From Actinokineospora sp. NBRC 105648 (GTDB taxonomy: Bacteria > Actinomycetota > Actinomycetes > Mycobacteriales > Pseudonocardiaceae): a stretch of 64,000 nt of DNA. Where the stretch lies: assembly GCF_030269645.1 (NCBI RefSeq), contig NZ_BSTR01000033.1, positions 25,956 to 89,955 of the forward strand, given 5' to 3'. The position numbers and the translations under genes are program-made. The notes below the pieces were generated by a model. The model did no database searches, was not told where the DNA came from, and was given only the letters and a program-made list of their open reading frames with translations. Positions 7,499-16,296 of the stretch are shown piece by piece (the first letter of the stretch is position 1; the number at the start of each line of letters is the position of its first letter).

Positions 7499-8662
7499 GT
7501 GAACCCGGACGCACCCACCCCCGCCGACCAGGTGTTCGACTGGATCGACCGGCACGCGGAGGAGCGGAAGCAGGCGGGTCTGAGCAGGCAGCTGCGGCCC
7601 CGCGCGCACGACTCGGACCTGCTCGACCTCGCGGGCAACGACTACCTCGGGCTGGCCAAGGACAAGCGGGTCGCGGGCGCGGCCGCCGCGGCGACGCTGC
7701 GCTGGGGCGCCGGTTCGACGGGCTCGCGGCTGGTCACCGGGAGCACCGAGCTGCACAGCGAGCTGGAGTTCGAGCTCGCCCGGTTCTGCGGGACGCAGTC
7801 CGCGCTGGTGTTCTCCTCCGGGTTCGCGGCGAACCTGGGCGCGGTGACGGCCCTGTCGGGCAAGAACTGCTCCATCGTCACCGACGCGCACATCCACGCC
7901 TCGCTGATCGACGGGTGCAGGCTCGCCCGCGCCGAGGTGGCCGTGGTCGGGCACCTCGACCCGGCCGCTGCGGGCCGGGCACTGGCCACCCGCCGCACCG
8001 AGCGCGCCCTGTTCGTGACCGACTCGGTGTTCAGCGTGGACGGCGACCTGGCCCCGCTGGCCGAGCTCGCGGCGGTGTGCAGGCAGCACGGCGCGGGTCT
8101 GATCGTCGACGACGCGCACGGTCTGGGCGTGCTCGGCGAGGGCGGCCGGGGCGCGGTGCACGCGGCGGGCCTGGCGAAGGACCCCGACGTGGTGACGACG
8201 GTGACGCTGTCGAAAGCCCTGGGCGCCCAGGGCGGCGCCGTGCTGGGTCCACGCCGGGTGATCAAGCACCTGGTGGACAACGCGCGCAGCTTCATCTTCG
8301 ACACCGGCCTGGCCCCCGGCAGCGCCGCGGCGGCGCTGTCGGCGCTGGGCGTGCTCAAGGAGGAGCCCGAACGCGCGACCCGGGTCCTGGAGGTCGCGAC
8401 CACCCTGGCGGCCCGCCTGGCCGAGGCCGGGCTCACCGTGAGCGAGCCGACCGCGGCCGTGGTCTCGGTCCGGGCGCCCTCGCCGGAGGCGGCGCTGACC
8501 TGGTCGAACGACTGCCGCGCGGCCGGGGTGTGGGTGGGCTGCTTCCGCCCCCCGTCGGTGCCCGACACCGTGTCCCGGCTGCGCCTGACCGCTCGGGCCG
8601 ACCTCACCGAGGGCGACATCGACCGGGCGGTGGACGTGATCACCCGGCACGCGCCGCGCTGA
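7499..8662 (+). CDS. bioF: 8-amino-7-oxononanoate synthase
   Basis: This 387-residue PLP enzyme of the alpha-oxoamine synthase family condenses pimeloyl-ACP (or CoA) with alanine in biotin synthesis. Visible motifs are LAGNDYLGLA near the N-terminus, GAGSTGSRLVTGSTELHSEL, IVDDAHGLGVLGEGGRG, and the PLP lysine K239 in TLSKALGAQGG. The length is typical. The GTG at 7499 is the only sensible start. The gene is divergent from the CobM-like gene across a 75-bp gap that must hold both promoters. No other bio genes are nearby, so it is an isolated bioF, and a different alpha-oxoamine synthase activity cannot be excluded. Confidence 0.85.
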   Translation: MNPDAPTPADQVFDWIDRHAEERKQAGLSRQLRPRAHDSDLLDLAGNDYLGLAKDKRVAGAAAAATLRWGAGSTGSRLVTGSTELHSELEFELARFCGTQSALVFSSGFAANLGAVTALSGKNCSIVTDAHIHASLIDGCRLARAEVAVVGHLDPAAAGRALATRRTERALFVTDSVFSVDGDLAPLAELAAVCRQHGAGLIVDDAHGLGVLGEGGRGAVHAAGLAKDPDVVTTVTLSKALGAQGGAVLGPRRVIKHLVDNARSFIFDTGLAPGSAAAALSALGVLKEEPERATRVLEVATTLAARLAEAGLTVSEPTAAVVSVRAPSPEAALTWSNDCRAAGVWVGCFRPPSVPDTVSRLRLTARADLTEGDIDRAVDVITRHAPR

Positions 8663-8703
8663 ATCCGGTCGACGAAGGGCGCCCCGCGCCCCATGATGCG
8701 GGG

Positions 8704-9525
8704 ATGGACCATGCCCCGGTGGACTACGTCGCGGTGAACAAGGCGAACTGGGACGAACGCGCGCCCGCCCACGCCGCCTCCACCGACTACGGCTTCCAGC
8801 GCTACCGCGACGACCCCGAACACCTCAGCGACGTCGTGCGGTTCGACCGCCCGCGGCTGGGCGACGTGTCGGGGCTGCGCGGCGTGCACCTGCAGTGCCA
8901 CATCGGCACGGACACCCTGTCCCTGGCCCGACTCGGCGCGCGGATGAGCGGACTGGACTTCTCCCCCGCGTCCCTGGCCCAAGCCCGACTGCTGGCCGAG
9001 GGCGCGGTGGACTACTACGAGGCCGAGGTCTACGACGCCGTCTCGGTGCTCGGCGCGGCCCAGTTCGACCTGGTGTACACGGGAGTCGGGGCGCTGTGCT
9101 GGCTGCCGTCGATCCGGCGGTGGGCAGGCGTGGTGGCCGGCTTGTTGCGGCCCGGAGGTCGACTGTTCCTGCGGGAAGGGCATCCGATGTTGTGGGCCCT
9201 GGACGAAAAGGCGAATCCGGCGGTGTTGCGGTATCCGTATTTCGAACAGGAAGAGCCGCTGGTGTTCGACGAGCCAAACACCTATGTGGACACGGACGTT
9301 GTGTTCACACATGGACTTGCGGCGACGTGGAACCACGGGCTGGGGGAAGTGGTGACGGCGCTGTTGGATGAGGGACTGCGCATCACGCGGCTCGAGGAGC
9401 ACGACAGCGTGTCTTGGGATGCCCTGCCCGGGCAGATGACGCTTGGCCCCGACGGGGAGTGGCGACTGAAGGAAGCGCCGGAGCGACTGGCGGCCAGCTA
9501 TACGTTGGAAGCTGTGCTGGATTAG
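8704..9525 (+). CDS. Class I SAM-dependent methyltransferase
   Basis: The protein has 273 residues and lies 41 bp downstream of bioF. The methyltransferase fold is shown by GVHLQCHIGTDTLSLARLGA (a glycine-poor variant of motif I), the acidic motif II in MSGLDFSPASLAQAR, FDLVYTGVGALCWLPSI, and LLRPGGRLFLREGHPML before strand 5. The family methylates small molecules; the substrate is not evident. The ATG at 8704 is preceded only by GCGGGG, so initiation may be weak or coupled to bioF. Codons in the last third are less GC-biased than those before. It ends before the 143-bp palindrome, which probably terminates it. Confidence 0.8.
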   Translation: MDHAPVDYVAVNKANWDERAPAHAASTDYGFQRYRDDPEHLSDVVRFDRPRLGDVSGLRGVHLQCHIGTDTLSLARLGARMSGLDFSPASLAQARLLAEGAVDYYEAEVYDAVSVLGAAQFDLVYTGVGALCWLPSIRRWAGVVAGLLRPGGRLFLREGHPMLWALDEKANPAVLRYPYFEQEEPLVFDEPNTYVDTDVVFTHGLAATWNHGLGEVVTALLDEGLRITRLEEHDSVSWDALPGQMTLGPDGEWRLKEAPERLAASYTLEAVLD

Positions 9526-9614
9526 GAAGACCATTTGCGGATCCAGCCACCCGCCAAGAGCACTGGAAAACAGTCTTGCCCAGCCAGCAACTGACCGCGC
9601 CCGCCCAACCAACT

Positions 9615-9757
9615 GCTGGATTGGGTGAACCTGCTTTGTCTGGGGAGAAAAGAGGCGCTAGCCTGGCCCAGGCGGTGGGTATCCCTTTCCCACCCGCTTT
9701 ACCCACGGCGCCTCTTTTCTTAGGGGCCCCAGACAAAGCAGGTTCACCCAATCCAGC
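9615..9757. repeat. 143-bp compound inverted repeat between convergent genes
   Basis: The outer arms 9615-9645 and 9727-9757 are perfect 31-bp inverted repeats. The inner arms 9646-9658 and 9708-9720 are a further perfect 13 bp, offset by a 6-nt bulge (TAGGGG). The 49-nt centre contains a smaller GCGGTGGG/CCCACCCGC hairpin. The element sits between the end of a plus-strand methyltransferase and the end of a minus-strand acetyltransferase. It could act as a strong bidirectional terminator, or be a miniature non-autonomous element. No target-site duplication is obvious beside it. Confidence 0.8.
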
Positions 9758-9791
9758 CCCCGCTGGCACAGCAAACCGGAATATGGCTGTT

Positions 9792-10223
9792 TCAATGGCG
9801 TCCGGGGCGGCGCATTCTGATGTGGGGGATTCCGTCGTCCAGGAACTCCTCGCCTTCCGGGTGGTAGCCGTGGCGGGCGTAGAGGTTCTGGGCCTGGACC
9901 TGGGCGTCCAGGACACTCGGGTCGGGGCCGATGTGGTCGAGGGCCGCGGCCATCAGCTTTCCGCCCAGGCCGGTGCCTCTGGCGTCCAGCGCTGTGCAGA
10001 CCCTCCCGATCCGGCGTTCCGTGCCCGGCGTGCCGAGGATTCTGAGGCAGGCCAGCGGCTCCGCTGCCGGTTGCCACCACAGGTGGACGGTGTCCGGGAG
10101 CAGGTCGCGTCCGTCCAGTTCCGGGTAGGGGCACTCCTGCTCCACCACGAAGACGTTCACCCGCAAGCGGAGTAGCGCGTAGAGGTCTTCGCTGGTCAGG
10201 TCTGGGCCCAGGGCCGCGCGCAT
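9792..10223 (-). CDS. GNAT acetyltransferase, ElaA type
   Basis: This small (143-residue) GNAT protein opens with the ElaA-like phrase LYALLRLRVNVFVVEQECPY. The acetyl-CoA loop region is ARGTGLGGKLMAAALDHIG, and the C-terminal strand has LYARHGYHPEGEEF with the catalytic-site tyrosine. The family transfers acetyl groups to unknown amines; ElaA homologues are widespread. The ATG at 10223 is chosen; a GTG two codons upstream (10229) is equally possible because neither has a clear ribosome binding site. Its 3' end faces the compound palindrome. It lies 20 bp downstream of the trypsin-like protease and may share its transcript. Confidence 0.85.
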   Translation of the reverse strand: MRAALGPDLTSEDLYALLRLRVNVFVVEQECPYPELDGRDLLPDTVHLWWQPAAEPLACLRILGTPGTERRIGRVCTALDARGTGLGGKLMAAALDHIGPDPSVLDAQVQAQNLYARHGYHPEGEEFLDDGIPHIRMRRPGRH

Positions 10224-10242
10224 GCTCACGCGGCCCTGGATA

Positions 10243-11007
10243 TCACAGGTGGGCGGTGATCAGGTCCGCGTACTCGGTGACGCGGGTGTAGACGCCGGGT
10301 TTGCCCGCCTCGGCGCAGCCCTCGCCCCAGGAGGCGATGCCGACGAGTCTGCCCGCCACCACCAGGGGGCCGCCGGAGTCGCCCTGGCAGGTGTCGACGC
10401 CGCCTTCGGGGACGCCCGCGCACACCATGCCGGGGGCGGTGAAGCCGTTGTAGTCGCGGGCGCATTCGGTGTCTGCGATGAGGGGGACCTCGGCCTTGAG
10501 GAGGTAGCGCGAGGGCGGCCCGCCGTCGGAGGTGCGGCCCCAGCCGAGGATGGTGGCGGGGGTGCCCGCGGGCTGATCGTCCGCGGCGGCCAGTGGGAGC
10601 GGGCGGTAGGGCAGGCGCTGGGTGAGGGTGAGGACGGCGACGTCGTCACCGCCGGTGACGTTGGAGTAACCCGGATGAATCCAGGCCTCGCTCACCGTGG
10701 TGATCAGGCCGGTGCCCGCCTGCTTGTCCTCGCGGCCCGCGACGACCCGGATCGAGGCCACCGGGACCGCCTTCGCGCAGTGCGCGGCCGTGACCACCTT
10801 GTCCCGGGTGACCAGGGTGCCGCCGCAGAACTGGAAGCCGTCCGCGGTGGCCAGGTAGACGACGTAGGGGTGGTCGGCGATGGCCGCCCGGTCACCGCCC
10901 ACGATCTGCTCGCGGGCGTTGGCGCGGCCGAACTGGCCGAGCAGCACCGCCGCGATGATCGCCAGGGCGGCGAGCGCGCCGAGGATCCGGCGCACGTGTC
11001 GCCTCAT
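10243..11007 (-). CDS. Secreted trypsin-like serine protease (S1A)
   Basis: Residues 1-31 form a Sec signal peptide (RRILGALAALAIIAAVLLGQ). The mature enzyme begins near REQIVGGDRAA, the chymotrypsin-type N-terminus. The catalytic triad is complete: TAAHC (His), GGDDVAVLTL (Asp) and TCQGDSGGPLV (Ser). The Asp in GVDTCQGD, six residues before the catalytic Ser, indicates trypsin-like Arg/Lys specificity. The 254-residue length is typical of actinomycete trypsins. AGGAGA 6 nt before the ATG at 11007 supports the start. No dedicated propeptide beyond a few residues is visible. It is divergent from the M15 peptidase gene. Confidence 0.92.
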   Translation of the reverse strand: MRRHVRRILGALAALAIIAAVLLGQFGRANAREQIVGGDRAAIADHPYVVYLATADGFQFCGGTLVTRDKVVTAAHCAKAVPVASIRVVAGREDKQAGTGLITTVSEAWIHPGYSNVTGGDDVAVLTLTQRLPYRPLPLAAADDQPAGTPATILGWGRTSDGGPPSRYLLKAEVPLIADTECARDYNGFTAPGMVCAGVPEGGVDTCQGDSGGPLVVAGRLVGIASWGEGCAEAGKPGVYTRVTEYADLITAHL

Positions 11008-11132
11008 GGGGGTCTCCTATCGGTGGGGAAGTGCGTGCTCGGGTGGACACGCTAGGTCAAACCAGCGGGAAATCGTGACTCTGCGCTGTCGCTCGAACGG
11101 GTGGACCTTGGTGCGTGCGGCATGCTGGGCAC

Positions 11133-12041
11133 GTGCGCCTCCGCCTCCTCGCCGCCCTGGCCCTCACGCTCGCCGTGGTCGCCGGCTGTGTCACCCCGGA
11201 GCAACAGCGGGCCGCGAGCTCGCCCGCCACCACGTCGAGCCCGGAGGCCGCCGAGAGCTCGTCCGCGCCCGCCGAGACCACCACCGAGACCACGACGACG
11301 ACGCCACCGCCCACGACGACCACCGCTACGACACAGGTGCAAGCGCCCGGGTGGGTGGTCGGTGCGACGCCGCTGCCGTTGGGCCCGGACGGGTTCGGCC
11401 AAGTGCTGCCCACGCCGCCGGTGCTGCGCAACCGCGCCCTGCCCACAAGGGACCTGTTGCCGCCACCGGCCGACGGTCGCTACGCCTCCACGGTCGCGCC
11501 GGTGCCGGACGCGGTGCTGCGGCGCAGCACGTGGCAGGCGGGCTGCCCGGTGCGGCGGGAGGACCTGCGCTACCTGACGATGTCGTTCTGGGGCTTCGAC
11601 GGGAAGACCCACACCGGCGAGATGATCGTCAACGCCCGGGTGGCCGACGGCGTGACGCGGGTCTTCGGCACCCTCTACGAGATCCGCTTCCCACTGGAGG
11701 AGATGCGGGTGACCGCCCGGCCGGAACTGGACCTCGCACCGACCGGCGACGGCAACAACACCGGCGCGTTCGTCTGCCGCCCGACCGTGGGCGCCACGAC
11801 CTGGTCGGCGCACGCCTACGGCCTGGCGGTGGACGTGAACCCGTTCTGCAACCCCTACCTGAAGGGGAAGCTGGTCCTGCCGGAACTGGCATCGTCCTAT
11901 GTGGACCGGAAGAACCGCCGCCCGGGCATGCTCTTCGCGGGCGACCGGGTGGTCCGCGCCTTCGCCGCGATCGGCTGGTCCTGGGGTGGGGCCTGGACCT
12001 CACCGGTGGACATCCAGCACTTCTCCGCGACGGGCCGGTGA
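11133..12041 (+). CDS. Lipoprotein M15-family (D-Ala-D-Ala carboxypeptidase-like) peptidase
   Basis: The N-terminus [18 protein letters not shown] is a lipoprotein signal. A Thr/Pro/Ser-rich wall-spanning linker follows (residues about 25-75). The catalytic domain has the M15 zinc ligands in [14 protein letters not shown] (His, Asp) and VDIQHF (His). The family trims peptidoglycan stem peptides outside the membrane. The GTG at 11133 gives a compact signal; a GTG at 11115 in the same frame would add six residues. Its stop is 7 bp before the start of the YnfA-like gene, which is probably co-transcribed. Confidence 0.85.
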   Translation: MRLRLLAALALTLAVVAGCVTPEQQRAASSPATTSSPEAAESSSAPAETTTETTTTTPPPTTTTATTQVQAPGWVVGATPLPLGPDGFGQVLPTPPVLRNRALPTRDLLPPPADGRYASTVAPVPDAVLRRSTWQAGCPVRREDLRYLTMSFWGFDGKTHTGEMIVNARVADGVTRVFGTLYEIRFPLEEMRVTARPELDLAPTGDGNNTGAFVCRPTVGATTWSAHAYGLAVDVNPFCNPYLKGKLVLPELASSYVDRKNRRPGMLFAGDRVVRAFAAIGWSWGGAWTSPVDIQHFSATGR

Positions 12042-12048
12042 GCGGGCG

Positions 12049-12381
12049 GTGGCCGTGCTGAGGTCGGTCGCGCTGTTCGTGCTGGCCGCCCTCGCCGAGA
12101 TCGGCGGCGCCTGGCTCGTCTGGCAGGGCATCCGCGAGTCGCGGGGCTGGCTGTGGGTGCTCGGCGGCGTGCTGGCGCTGGGCGCCTACGGGTTCGTCGC
12201 CACCTGGCAGGCCGACGCCCACTTCGGCCGGGTTCTCGCGGCGTACGGCGGGGTGTTCGTCGTCGGCTCACTGGCCTGGGCGGTCGCCCTGGACGGCTTC
12301 CGCCCCGACCGCTGGGACGTGATCGGCGCGGCCGTCTGCCTGGTGGGCGTAGGGGTCATCATGTACGCCCCGCGCACGTAG
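12049..12381 (+). CDS. YnfA family (UPF0060) membrane protein
   Basis: The 110-residue length and sequence match the YnfA/UPF0060 family. It has four hydrophobic helices, with [20 protein letters not shown] in the first loop, [20 protein letters not shown] in the third and [20 protein letters not shown] at the end. The family resembles small multidrug-resistance exporters, but transport substrates are not established. The start is a GTG at 12049, 7 bp after the M15 stop, which implies coupling; a second GTG lies two codons on. A hairpin terminator follows at 12441. Confidence 0.88.
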   Translation: MAVLRSVALFVLAALAEIGGAWLVWQGIRESRGWLWVLGGVLALGAYGFVATWQADAHFGRVLAAYGGVFVVGSLAWAVALDGFRPDRWDVIGAAVCLVGVGVIMYAPRT

Positions 12382-12440
12382 GGGTGTAACGCTCCGCACA
12401 GACCGTACGACCCTGCAATGGATTGCGCGGACGGAACCAC

Positions 12441-12462
12441 ACCGAGGTGGCGCCTCGGTTTT
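12441..12462 (+). terminator. Rho-independent-type terminator after ynfA-like gene
   Basis: A 7-bp stem ACCGAGG (12441-12447) pairs with CCTCGGT (12453-12459) around a 5-nt loop, followed by TTT. It is one of the few hairpins here with a T tract, and it ends the M15-ynfA unit. Confidence 0.65.
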
Positions 12463-12538
12463 CCGCCGTAAGCAACGTGGCCAAGCGCCTCGTCCACTCC
12501 GGCAACGGTGACGCACTGCGATCATTTTGGAGGATTCA

Positions 12539-12787
12539 GTGGAGACGAGTACAACCGAACCACGAACCGGCAGGCTGTGGCTCTTCCTGGTCGTCTGGCT
12601 GTCCTGGTTCGCCATCGGCTTCCCCTACACCGACCCGACCTGGCGCTCCACCGCGGTCGACGCCCTCATCGCCACCGGCGGCGCCACCCTGATGGTCCTG
12701 GCCGTCACCACCATCGGTTGGTGGCAGCACCGCCCCAAGGCCGCCGACCAGGTGGGCCAAGAAGTGGGCCAAGAACAACACCAGTGA
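12539..12787 (+). CDS. Small two-helix membrane protein, unknown
   Basis: This 82-residue protein has two hydrophobic segments (LWLFLVVWLSWFAIGFPY and ATLMVLAVTTIGWWQH) and a Gln/Glu-rich tail. The GTG at 12539 is preceded by GGAGG with 5-nt spacing, a strong site that excludes the TTG 12 nt upstream. It is flanked by the ynfA terminator and by a 12-bp-stem hairpin after its stop, so it is probably monocistronic. No family is recognised. Confidence 0.72.
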   Translation: METSTTEPRTGRLWLFLVVWLSWFAIGFPYTDPTWRSTAVDALIATGGATLMVLAVTTIGWWQHRPKAADQVGQEVGQEQHQ

Positions 12788-12801
12788 GCGCCCGGCCTGC
12801 C

Positions 12802-12828
12802 CCGTGGATGAGCCCAGCTCATCCACGG
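12802..12828. terminator. Bidirectional hairpin between convergent genes
   Basis: A perfect 12-bp stem, CCGTGGATGAGC (12802-12813) with GCTCATCCACGG (12817-12828), has a CCA loop. It lies just after the small membrane protein and before the 3' end of the M48 peptidase on the other strand. There is no T tract on either side. Confidence 0.65.
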
Positions 12829-12985
12829 CCGGCCCCGGGGCGAGCCGAGCACTGACCACGGCGGCGCGGCCGATCCGGCACGACCGCGCCCGGCTGACCA
12901 CCGGATGCCCTGGTGGACAACGTTTTCCGACCCCGCGGGGACGGCCACCACAGCACCAGCACGGCGCGCGGACGCCCCCGGGAGC

Positions 12986-14032
12986 TCAGTTCGCCGGCGT
13001 GTCCTCGCCCCGAGCACCACCGCCGAACCGGTTGAACACCTTTCCGGCCGCGTCCGACAACGCCCCGCCGACGTCGTTGAGCACCTTCGCCAGCGGATCG
13101 GCCGAGGAGTTGAACGACTCCTTGTACGACTTGGCCGCGGACTTCATGTCGTCGCTCAACGTGCTGGTGGGGCTGTCTTCGTCGCGGCGCGAGTAGTCGC
13201 CCGCCAGGATCGCCCGGTAGTCCTCGGACGCCGCCCACCGCTGCAGCTGCGCGGCGCGCACCACGGCGAACGGGTGGCTCATCCCCTCGACGCTGCGCAG
13301 CTTGTGGATGCTGTCGCGGATGTCGTCGACCTCCTCGTACTCCTTGGCCTGCTGGAGGAACGACGGGATGTCGATCTGGGTGAGGTCGGTGCCGCCCGCC
13401 AGGTAGACGTGCGTGCGCAGGGCGGCGGCCGGGTCCTGGCCGCAGAGCAGGCCCGCGCGGTCGCAGGTGAGCTCGGCCTTGCGGAACCACTCGCGCAGCG
13501 CGGCGATGGCCGCGCGCAGGGCGAGGGCGCCCGCCGGGATGAAGGCGACGCTCATCTGCAGGTGCAGCAGCCGCAGCAGCAGGGTGCGCAGCACCGCGTG
13601 GCCGGATAGCACGTGGCCCATCTCGTGCCCGATCACGAACCGCAGGCTCTCGGTGTCCAGCGCCTCCACCAGTCCCGTGGTGAGCACGATGAACGGCTCG
13701 TCGATGCCCACCGTCATCGCGTTCGCGACCGGGTTGCGCTCGACGAACAGGTTGGGCACCGTGTCCAGGTCGAGGGTCTCGGCGCACTCGACCCGCAGCC
13801 GGTCGATCTTCGGGTACTGCTTCTCCCCCACCCGGATCGCCGAGGCGAGCGCCAGCAGCCGCTCGCCGCGCTCGCTGAACAAGCCGGAGACCGCCTTGAG
13901 CACCTCGGTGAGCCCGGGCACCGCGCGCAGCCCCGCCATGGCCCCGCGGTCGGCCGGGTGCTCGTACGCGCGCGGGCTGATGCGCGGGAACCGCACTCGG
14001 GTCGATGACTGCGAGACCTCGTTGTCCGTCAC
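12986..14032 (-). CDS. M48 family zinc metallopeptidase
   Basis: The protein has 348 residues. The zinc site HEMGH is in LRFVIGHEMGHVLSGHAVLR, with the downstream ligand Glu probably in WFRKAELTCDRAG, as in HtpX/Ste24-type peptidases. Only two hydrophobic stretches surround the site, so it is probably cytoplasmic or peripheral. The tail (residues about 290-348) is charged and low-complexity, ending GGGARGEDTPAN. AGGGGAGGAAGAA immediately before the GTG at 14032 gives the best start; an ATG at 14050 has no such site. The family degrades damaged membrane proteins; a specific role is not evident. Confidence 0.87.
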   Translation of the reverse strand: MTDNEVSQSSTRVRFPRISPRAYEHPADRGAMAGLRAVPGLTEVLKAVSGLFSERGERLLALASAIRVGEKQYPKIDRLRVECAETLDLDTVPNLFVERNPVANAMTVGIDEPFIVLTTGLVEALDTESLRFVIGHEMGHVLSGHAVLRTLLLRLLHLQMSVAFIPAGALALRAAIAALREWFRKAELTCDRAGLLCGQDPAAALRTHVYLAGGTDLTQIDIPSFLQQAKEYEEVDDIRDSIHKLRSVEGMSHPFAVVRAAQLQRWAASEDYRAILAGDYSRRDEDSPTSTLSDDMKSAAKSYKESFNSSADPLAKVLNDVGGALSDAAGKVFNRFGGGARGEDTPAN

Positions 14033-14141
14033 TTCTTCCTCCCCTGGCATGGTGTGGCGCCCACAGTAGGCGGAATCCCCGAGGTGGGTGGTTGTTTGTC
14101 CACACCCTGCGCTGACCAGCGGAAACAGTTAGCTTCGGCGG

Positions 14142-15263
14142 GTGAGCGACCCCGAACTGTCCGCGGTCGCCGCCTTCCTCGGCGGCACCGCGCTGTCCTT
14201 CCTGCTGGTGATCCCGTACATCGCCTGGAGCTATCGCGGGCGCGGGCAGCTGGGGCTGGGGCACGCGCTGCTGGCGTTCGGCTTCCTCGTCTACGCGCTC
14301 GCGCTGTGGACGTACACACTGCTGCCGGTGCCGGACACGACGCCGCAGTGGTGCGCCGCGCACGCCGGCTCAGGCCCGCAACTGCGCCCGTTCCAGTTCG
14401 TCGCGGACTTCCGCACCGAGCACGTCGGCGACGGCCTCCGCGCGGTCTTGCGCAACCCGGCGTTGCAGCAGGTGGTGTTCAACGTGGCGCTGTTCGTGCC
14501 GTTCGGCATGTTCGGCAGGCACTTGTTCCGCCGCGGTCCGGTCACCGTCGTCCTCGCCGGGTTCCTCACGTCATTGTTCATCGAGTTCACCCAACTCACC
14601 GCGGTGTGGGGGCTCTTCGCGTGCCCGTACCGCCTCTTCGACGTCGACGACCTCTTGGCCAACACCGCAGGCGCGGCCCTGGGCCTTCTCTTGGCCCCCG
14701 TGCTCCGATTGGTCCCCGGGCAGCGGATCACCAAAGCGCCCGGTGAACCGCGTAAGGTCACCACCGCCCGCAGGCTGCTCGGCATGCTGGTCGACGTCGC
14801 GAGCGTCGTTCTCCTCGGCGTACTCCTCCAGGTCGCGGCGAACGCGGTAGCGATCTACGGATTGCACACCAACGCGGACGGCCTCAACTGGCTCTTGGCC
14901 TACGCGATCCCCGTTGGCGCGCTCCTGTTGGTCCTACCGCTCGCCGGTAATGGCGCCACGCTCGGACAACGCATCGTCTTGCTCAACCCCGTCAACCGGA
15001 ACGGCGACAAACCCGCTGTCCCCCAGATGTTGCTCCGCTTCGCCGTCGGCAGCGGCGGCTACTTCACGCTCACCCAGTTCGACCTGACACTCCTGGCGTT
15101 CCTCCTCGCAGTGGTCAGCGTGGTGATGGCGTGGCGTCCGCGGGACCACCGCGGGCTCAGCGGGGTGGTCGCCGGACTGCGTGTGGTCGACACGCGAGCG
15201 GCCGCGGCCGGGACTAGATTCAACGCGGAAGATCACCGGAAACCAGTGGAGGAACGTCCATGA
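14142..15263 (+). CDS. VanZ-RDD membrane protein
   Basis: This 373-residue protein has a VanZ-like domain (residues about 35-190). Its hallmark phrases are FNVALFVPFGMFGRHL, LTSLFIEFTQL and FDVDDLLANTAGAALG. An RDD domain follows (residues 205-365, with RLLGMLVDVASVV and NGATLGQRIVLLNPVN). VanZ proteins are linked to teicoplanin/lipoglycopeptide resistance and envelope homeostasis; RDD domains occur in transporters. The fusion is common in actinobacteria. Its stop overlaps the start of the PEBP gene (ATGA), so the two are coupled. Confidence 0.85.
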   Translation: MSDPELSAVAAFLGGTALSFLLVIPYIAWSYRGRGQLGLGHALLAFGFLVYALALWTYTLLPVPDTTPQWCAAHAGSGPQLRPFQFVADFRTEHVGDGLRAVLRNPALQQVVFNVALFVPFGMFGRHLFRRGPVTVVLAGFLTSLFIEFTQLTAVWGLFACPYRLFDVDDLLANTAGAALGLLLAPVLRLVPGQRITKAPGEPRKVTTARRLLGMLVDVASVVLLGVLLQVAANAVAIYGLHTNADGLNWLLAYAIPVGALLLVLPLAGNGATLGQRIVLLNPVNRNGDKPAVPQMLLRFAVGSGGYFTLTQFDLTLLAFLLAVVSVVMAWRPRDHRGLSGVVAGLRVVDTRAAAAGTRFNAEDHRKPVEERP

Positions 15264-15796
15264 GCCTCGACCGCCCGGTCGCTCCGGACCCGTACGAGCT
15301 GCTGCCCGAGACCGGCGCGTTCACCGTCACCTCGACCGACGTGCGCGACGGCGAGAAGCTCGACCTCGAGTACGTGCACGACTCCGCGGGCGGGAAGAAC
15401 GTGTCCCCGCAGCTGTCCTGGAGCGGCGCGCCCGAGGACACCAAGAGCTACGTGGTGACCTGCTTCGACCCGGACGCGCCGATCCCCGGCGGGTTTTGGC
15501 ACTGGGTCGCGGTGAACATCCCCGCCTCGACCACTGAGCTGCCCACCGGCGCCGGGGCGGGCGACAGCTCACTGCCCGAGGGCGCCTTCCACGTCCGCCC
15601 CGACTTCGGCGACCGGCAGTACGGCGGCGCCGCCCCGCCGCCGGGCGACCAGGACCACCGGTACTACTTCGTGGTGCACGCGGTGGACGTGGCCAAGCTC
15701 GACGTCGACGAGGACTCCAGCCCGGCCGTGGTGAGCTTCAACCTGGCCTTCCACACCTTGGCGCGCGCGATCATCACGCCCACCTACGCGCACTAG
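15260..15796 (+). CDS. YbhB/YbcL (Raf-kinase-inhibitor-like, PEBP) protein
   Basis: This 178-residue protein has the bacterial PEBP signature. It shows VSPQLSWSGAPEDTKSYVVT, the DPDAPIPGGFWHWVAVNIP ligand-site motif, and DHRYYFVVHAVDVAKLDVDE. The family binds phosphate/anion ligands; its role in bacteria is not settled. There is no signal peptide, so it is cytosolic. It starts inside the stop of the VanZ-RDD gene (ATGA overlap). Confidence 0.9.
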   Translation: MSLDRPVAPDPYELLPETGAFTVTSTDVRDGEKLDLEYVHDSAGGKNVSPQLSWSGAPEDTKSYVVTCFDPDAPIPGGFWHWVAVNIPASTTELPTGAGAGDSSLPEGAFHVRPDFGDRQYGGAAPPPGDQDHRYYFVVHAVDVAKLDVDEDSSPAVVSFNLAFHTLARAIITPTYAH

Positions 15797-15809
15797 GCGT
15801 ACCCGGGGG

Positions 15810-16205
15810 TCAGTGCGCGACGTCGATCACCAGCCGGTTGGGCGAGGCGAGGTCGAACACCTTGACCGAGGTCCGCACGCGCAGCCCGAGGCCGACGCTG
15901 AGCACCCCTTCGAAGTCCCCGTCCACGACGACCGCCTGAACGTTGGCCAGCTCCCGGGTGCGGAACTTGCGCGGCCCGGGGAAGGTCGGGTTGCCCGCGT
16001 CGTCGTGGGCGGCGGCGGGTTGCAGGGTCAGCTGGATGAACTCCGAGCCGGTGAGCCACTCGATCTCGCCGCTGGGGTCGGAGATCAGCTCGTCGGTGAA
16101 CTCGTGCGCCACCTGCGGCACCGGCCCGGTGAAGTCGAGCACGACACGGTCGAAGGTCTCGTGCCTACCGACGCGGATGGCCGTAAGAGCCGTAAGAGTC
16201 GTCAT
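15810..16205 (-). CDS. AMIN-like domain protein
   Basis: The 131-residue protein has RVGRHETFDRVVLDFTGPVP at its start and LRVRTSVKVFDLASPNRLVI at its end, the pattern of the actinobacterial AMIN-like domain. This domain is related to AMIN modules that target proteins to septa or peptidoglycan. With the ATG at 16205 there is no signal peptide. An in-frame start at 16280 would add 25 residues that include a short hydrophobic stretch and might provide export; neither has a clear ribosome binding site. It converges on the PEBP gene. Confidence 0.72.
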   Translation of the reverse strand: MTTLTALTAIRVGRHETFDRVVLDFTGPVPQVAHEFTDELISDPSGEIEWLTGSEFIQLTLQPAAAHDDAGNPTFPGPRKFRTRELANVQAVVVDGDFEGVLSVGLGLRVRTSVKVFDLASPNRLVIDVAH

Positions 16206-16296
16206 GCCAAGCAAGAGCGGCTGAGCGCCCGTGCGATACACCCCCGCGCGTCCCGGCCGGGAATGCGCCGCGGCCGACATGGGGTTGGATGAGGAC

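Noticed and set aside
7424..8650. Long N-terminal extension of the CobM-like frame opposite bioF
   Set aside because: It is the antisense of bioF, rich in Arg/His/Gly, with no family similarity; the methylase P-loop begins right after the ATG at 7423.
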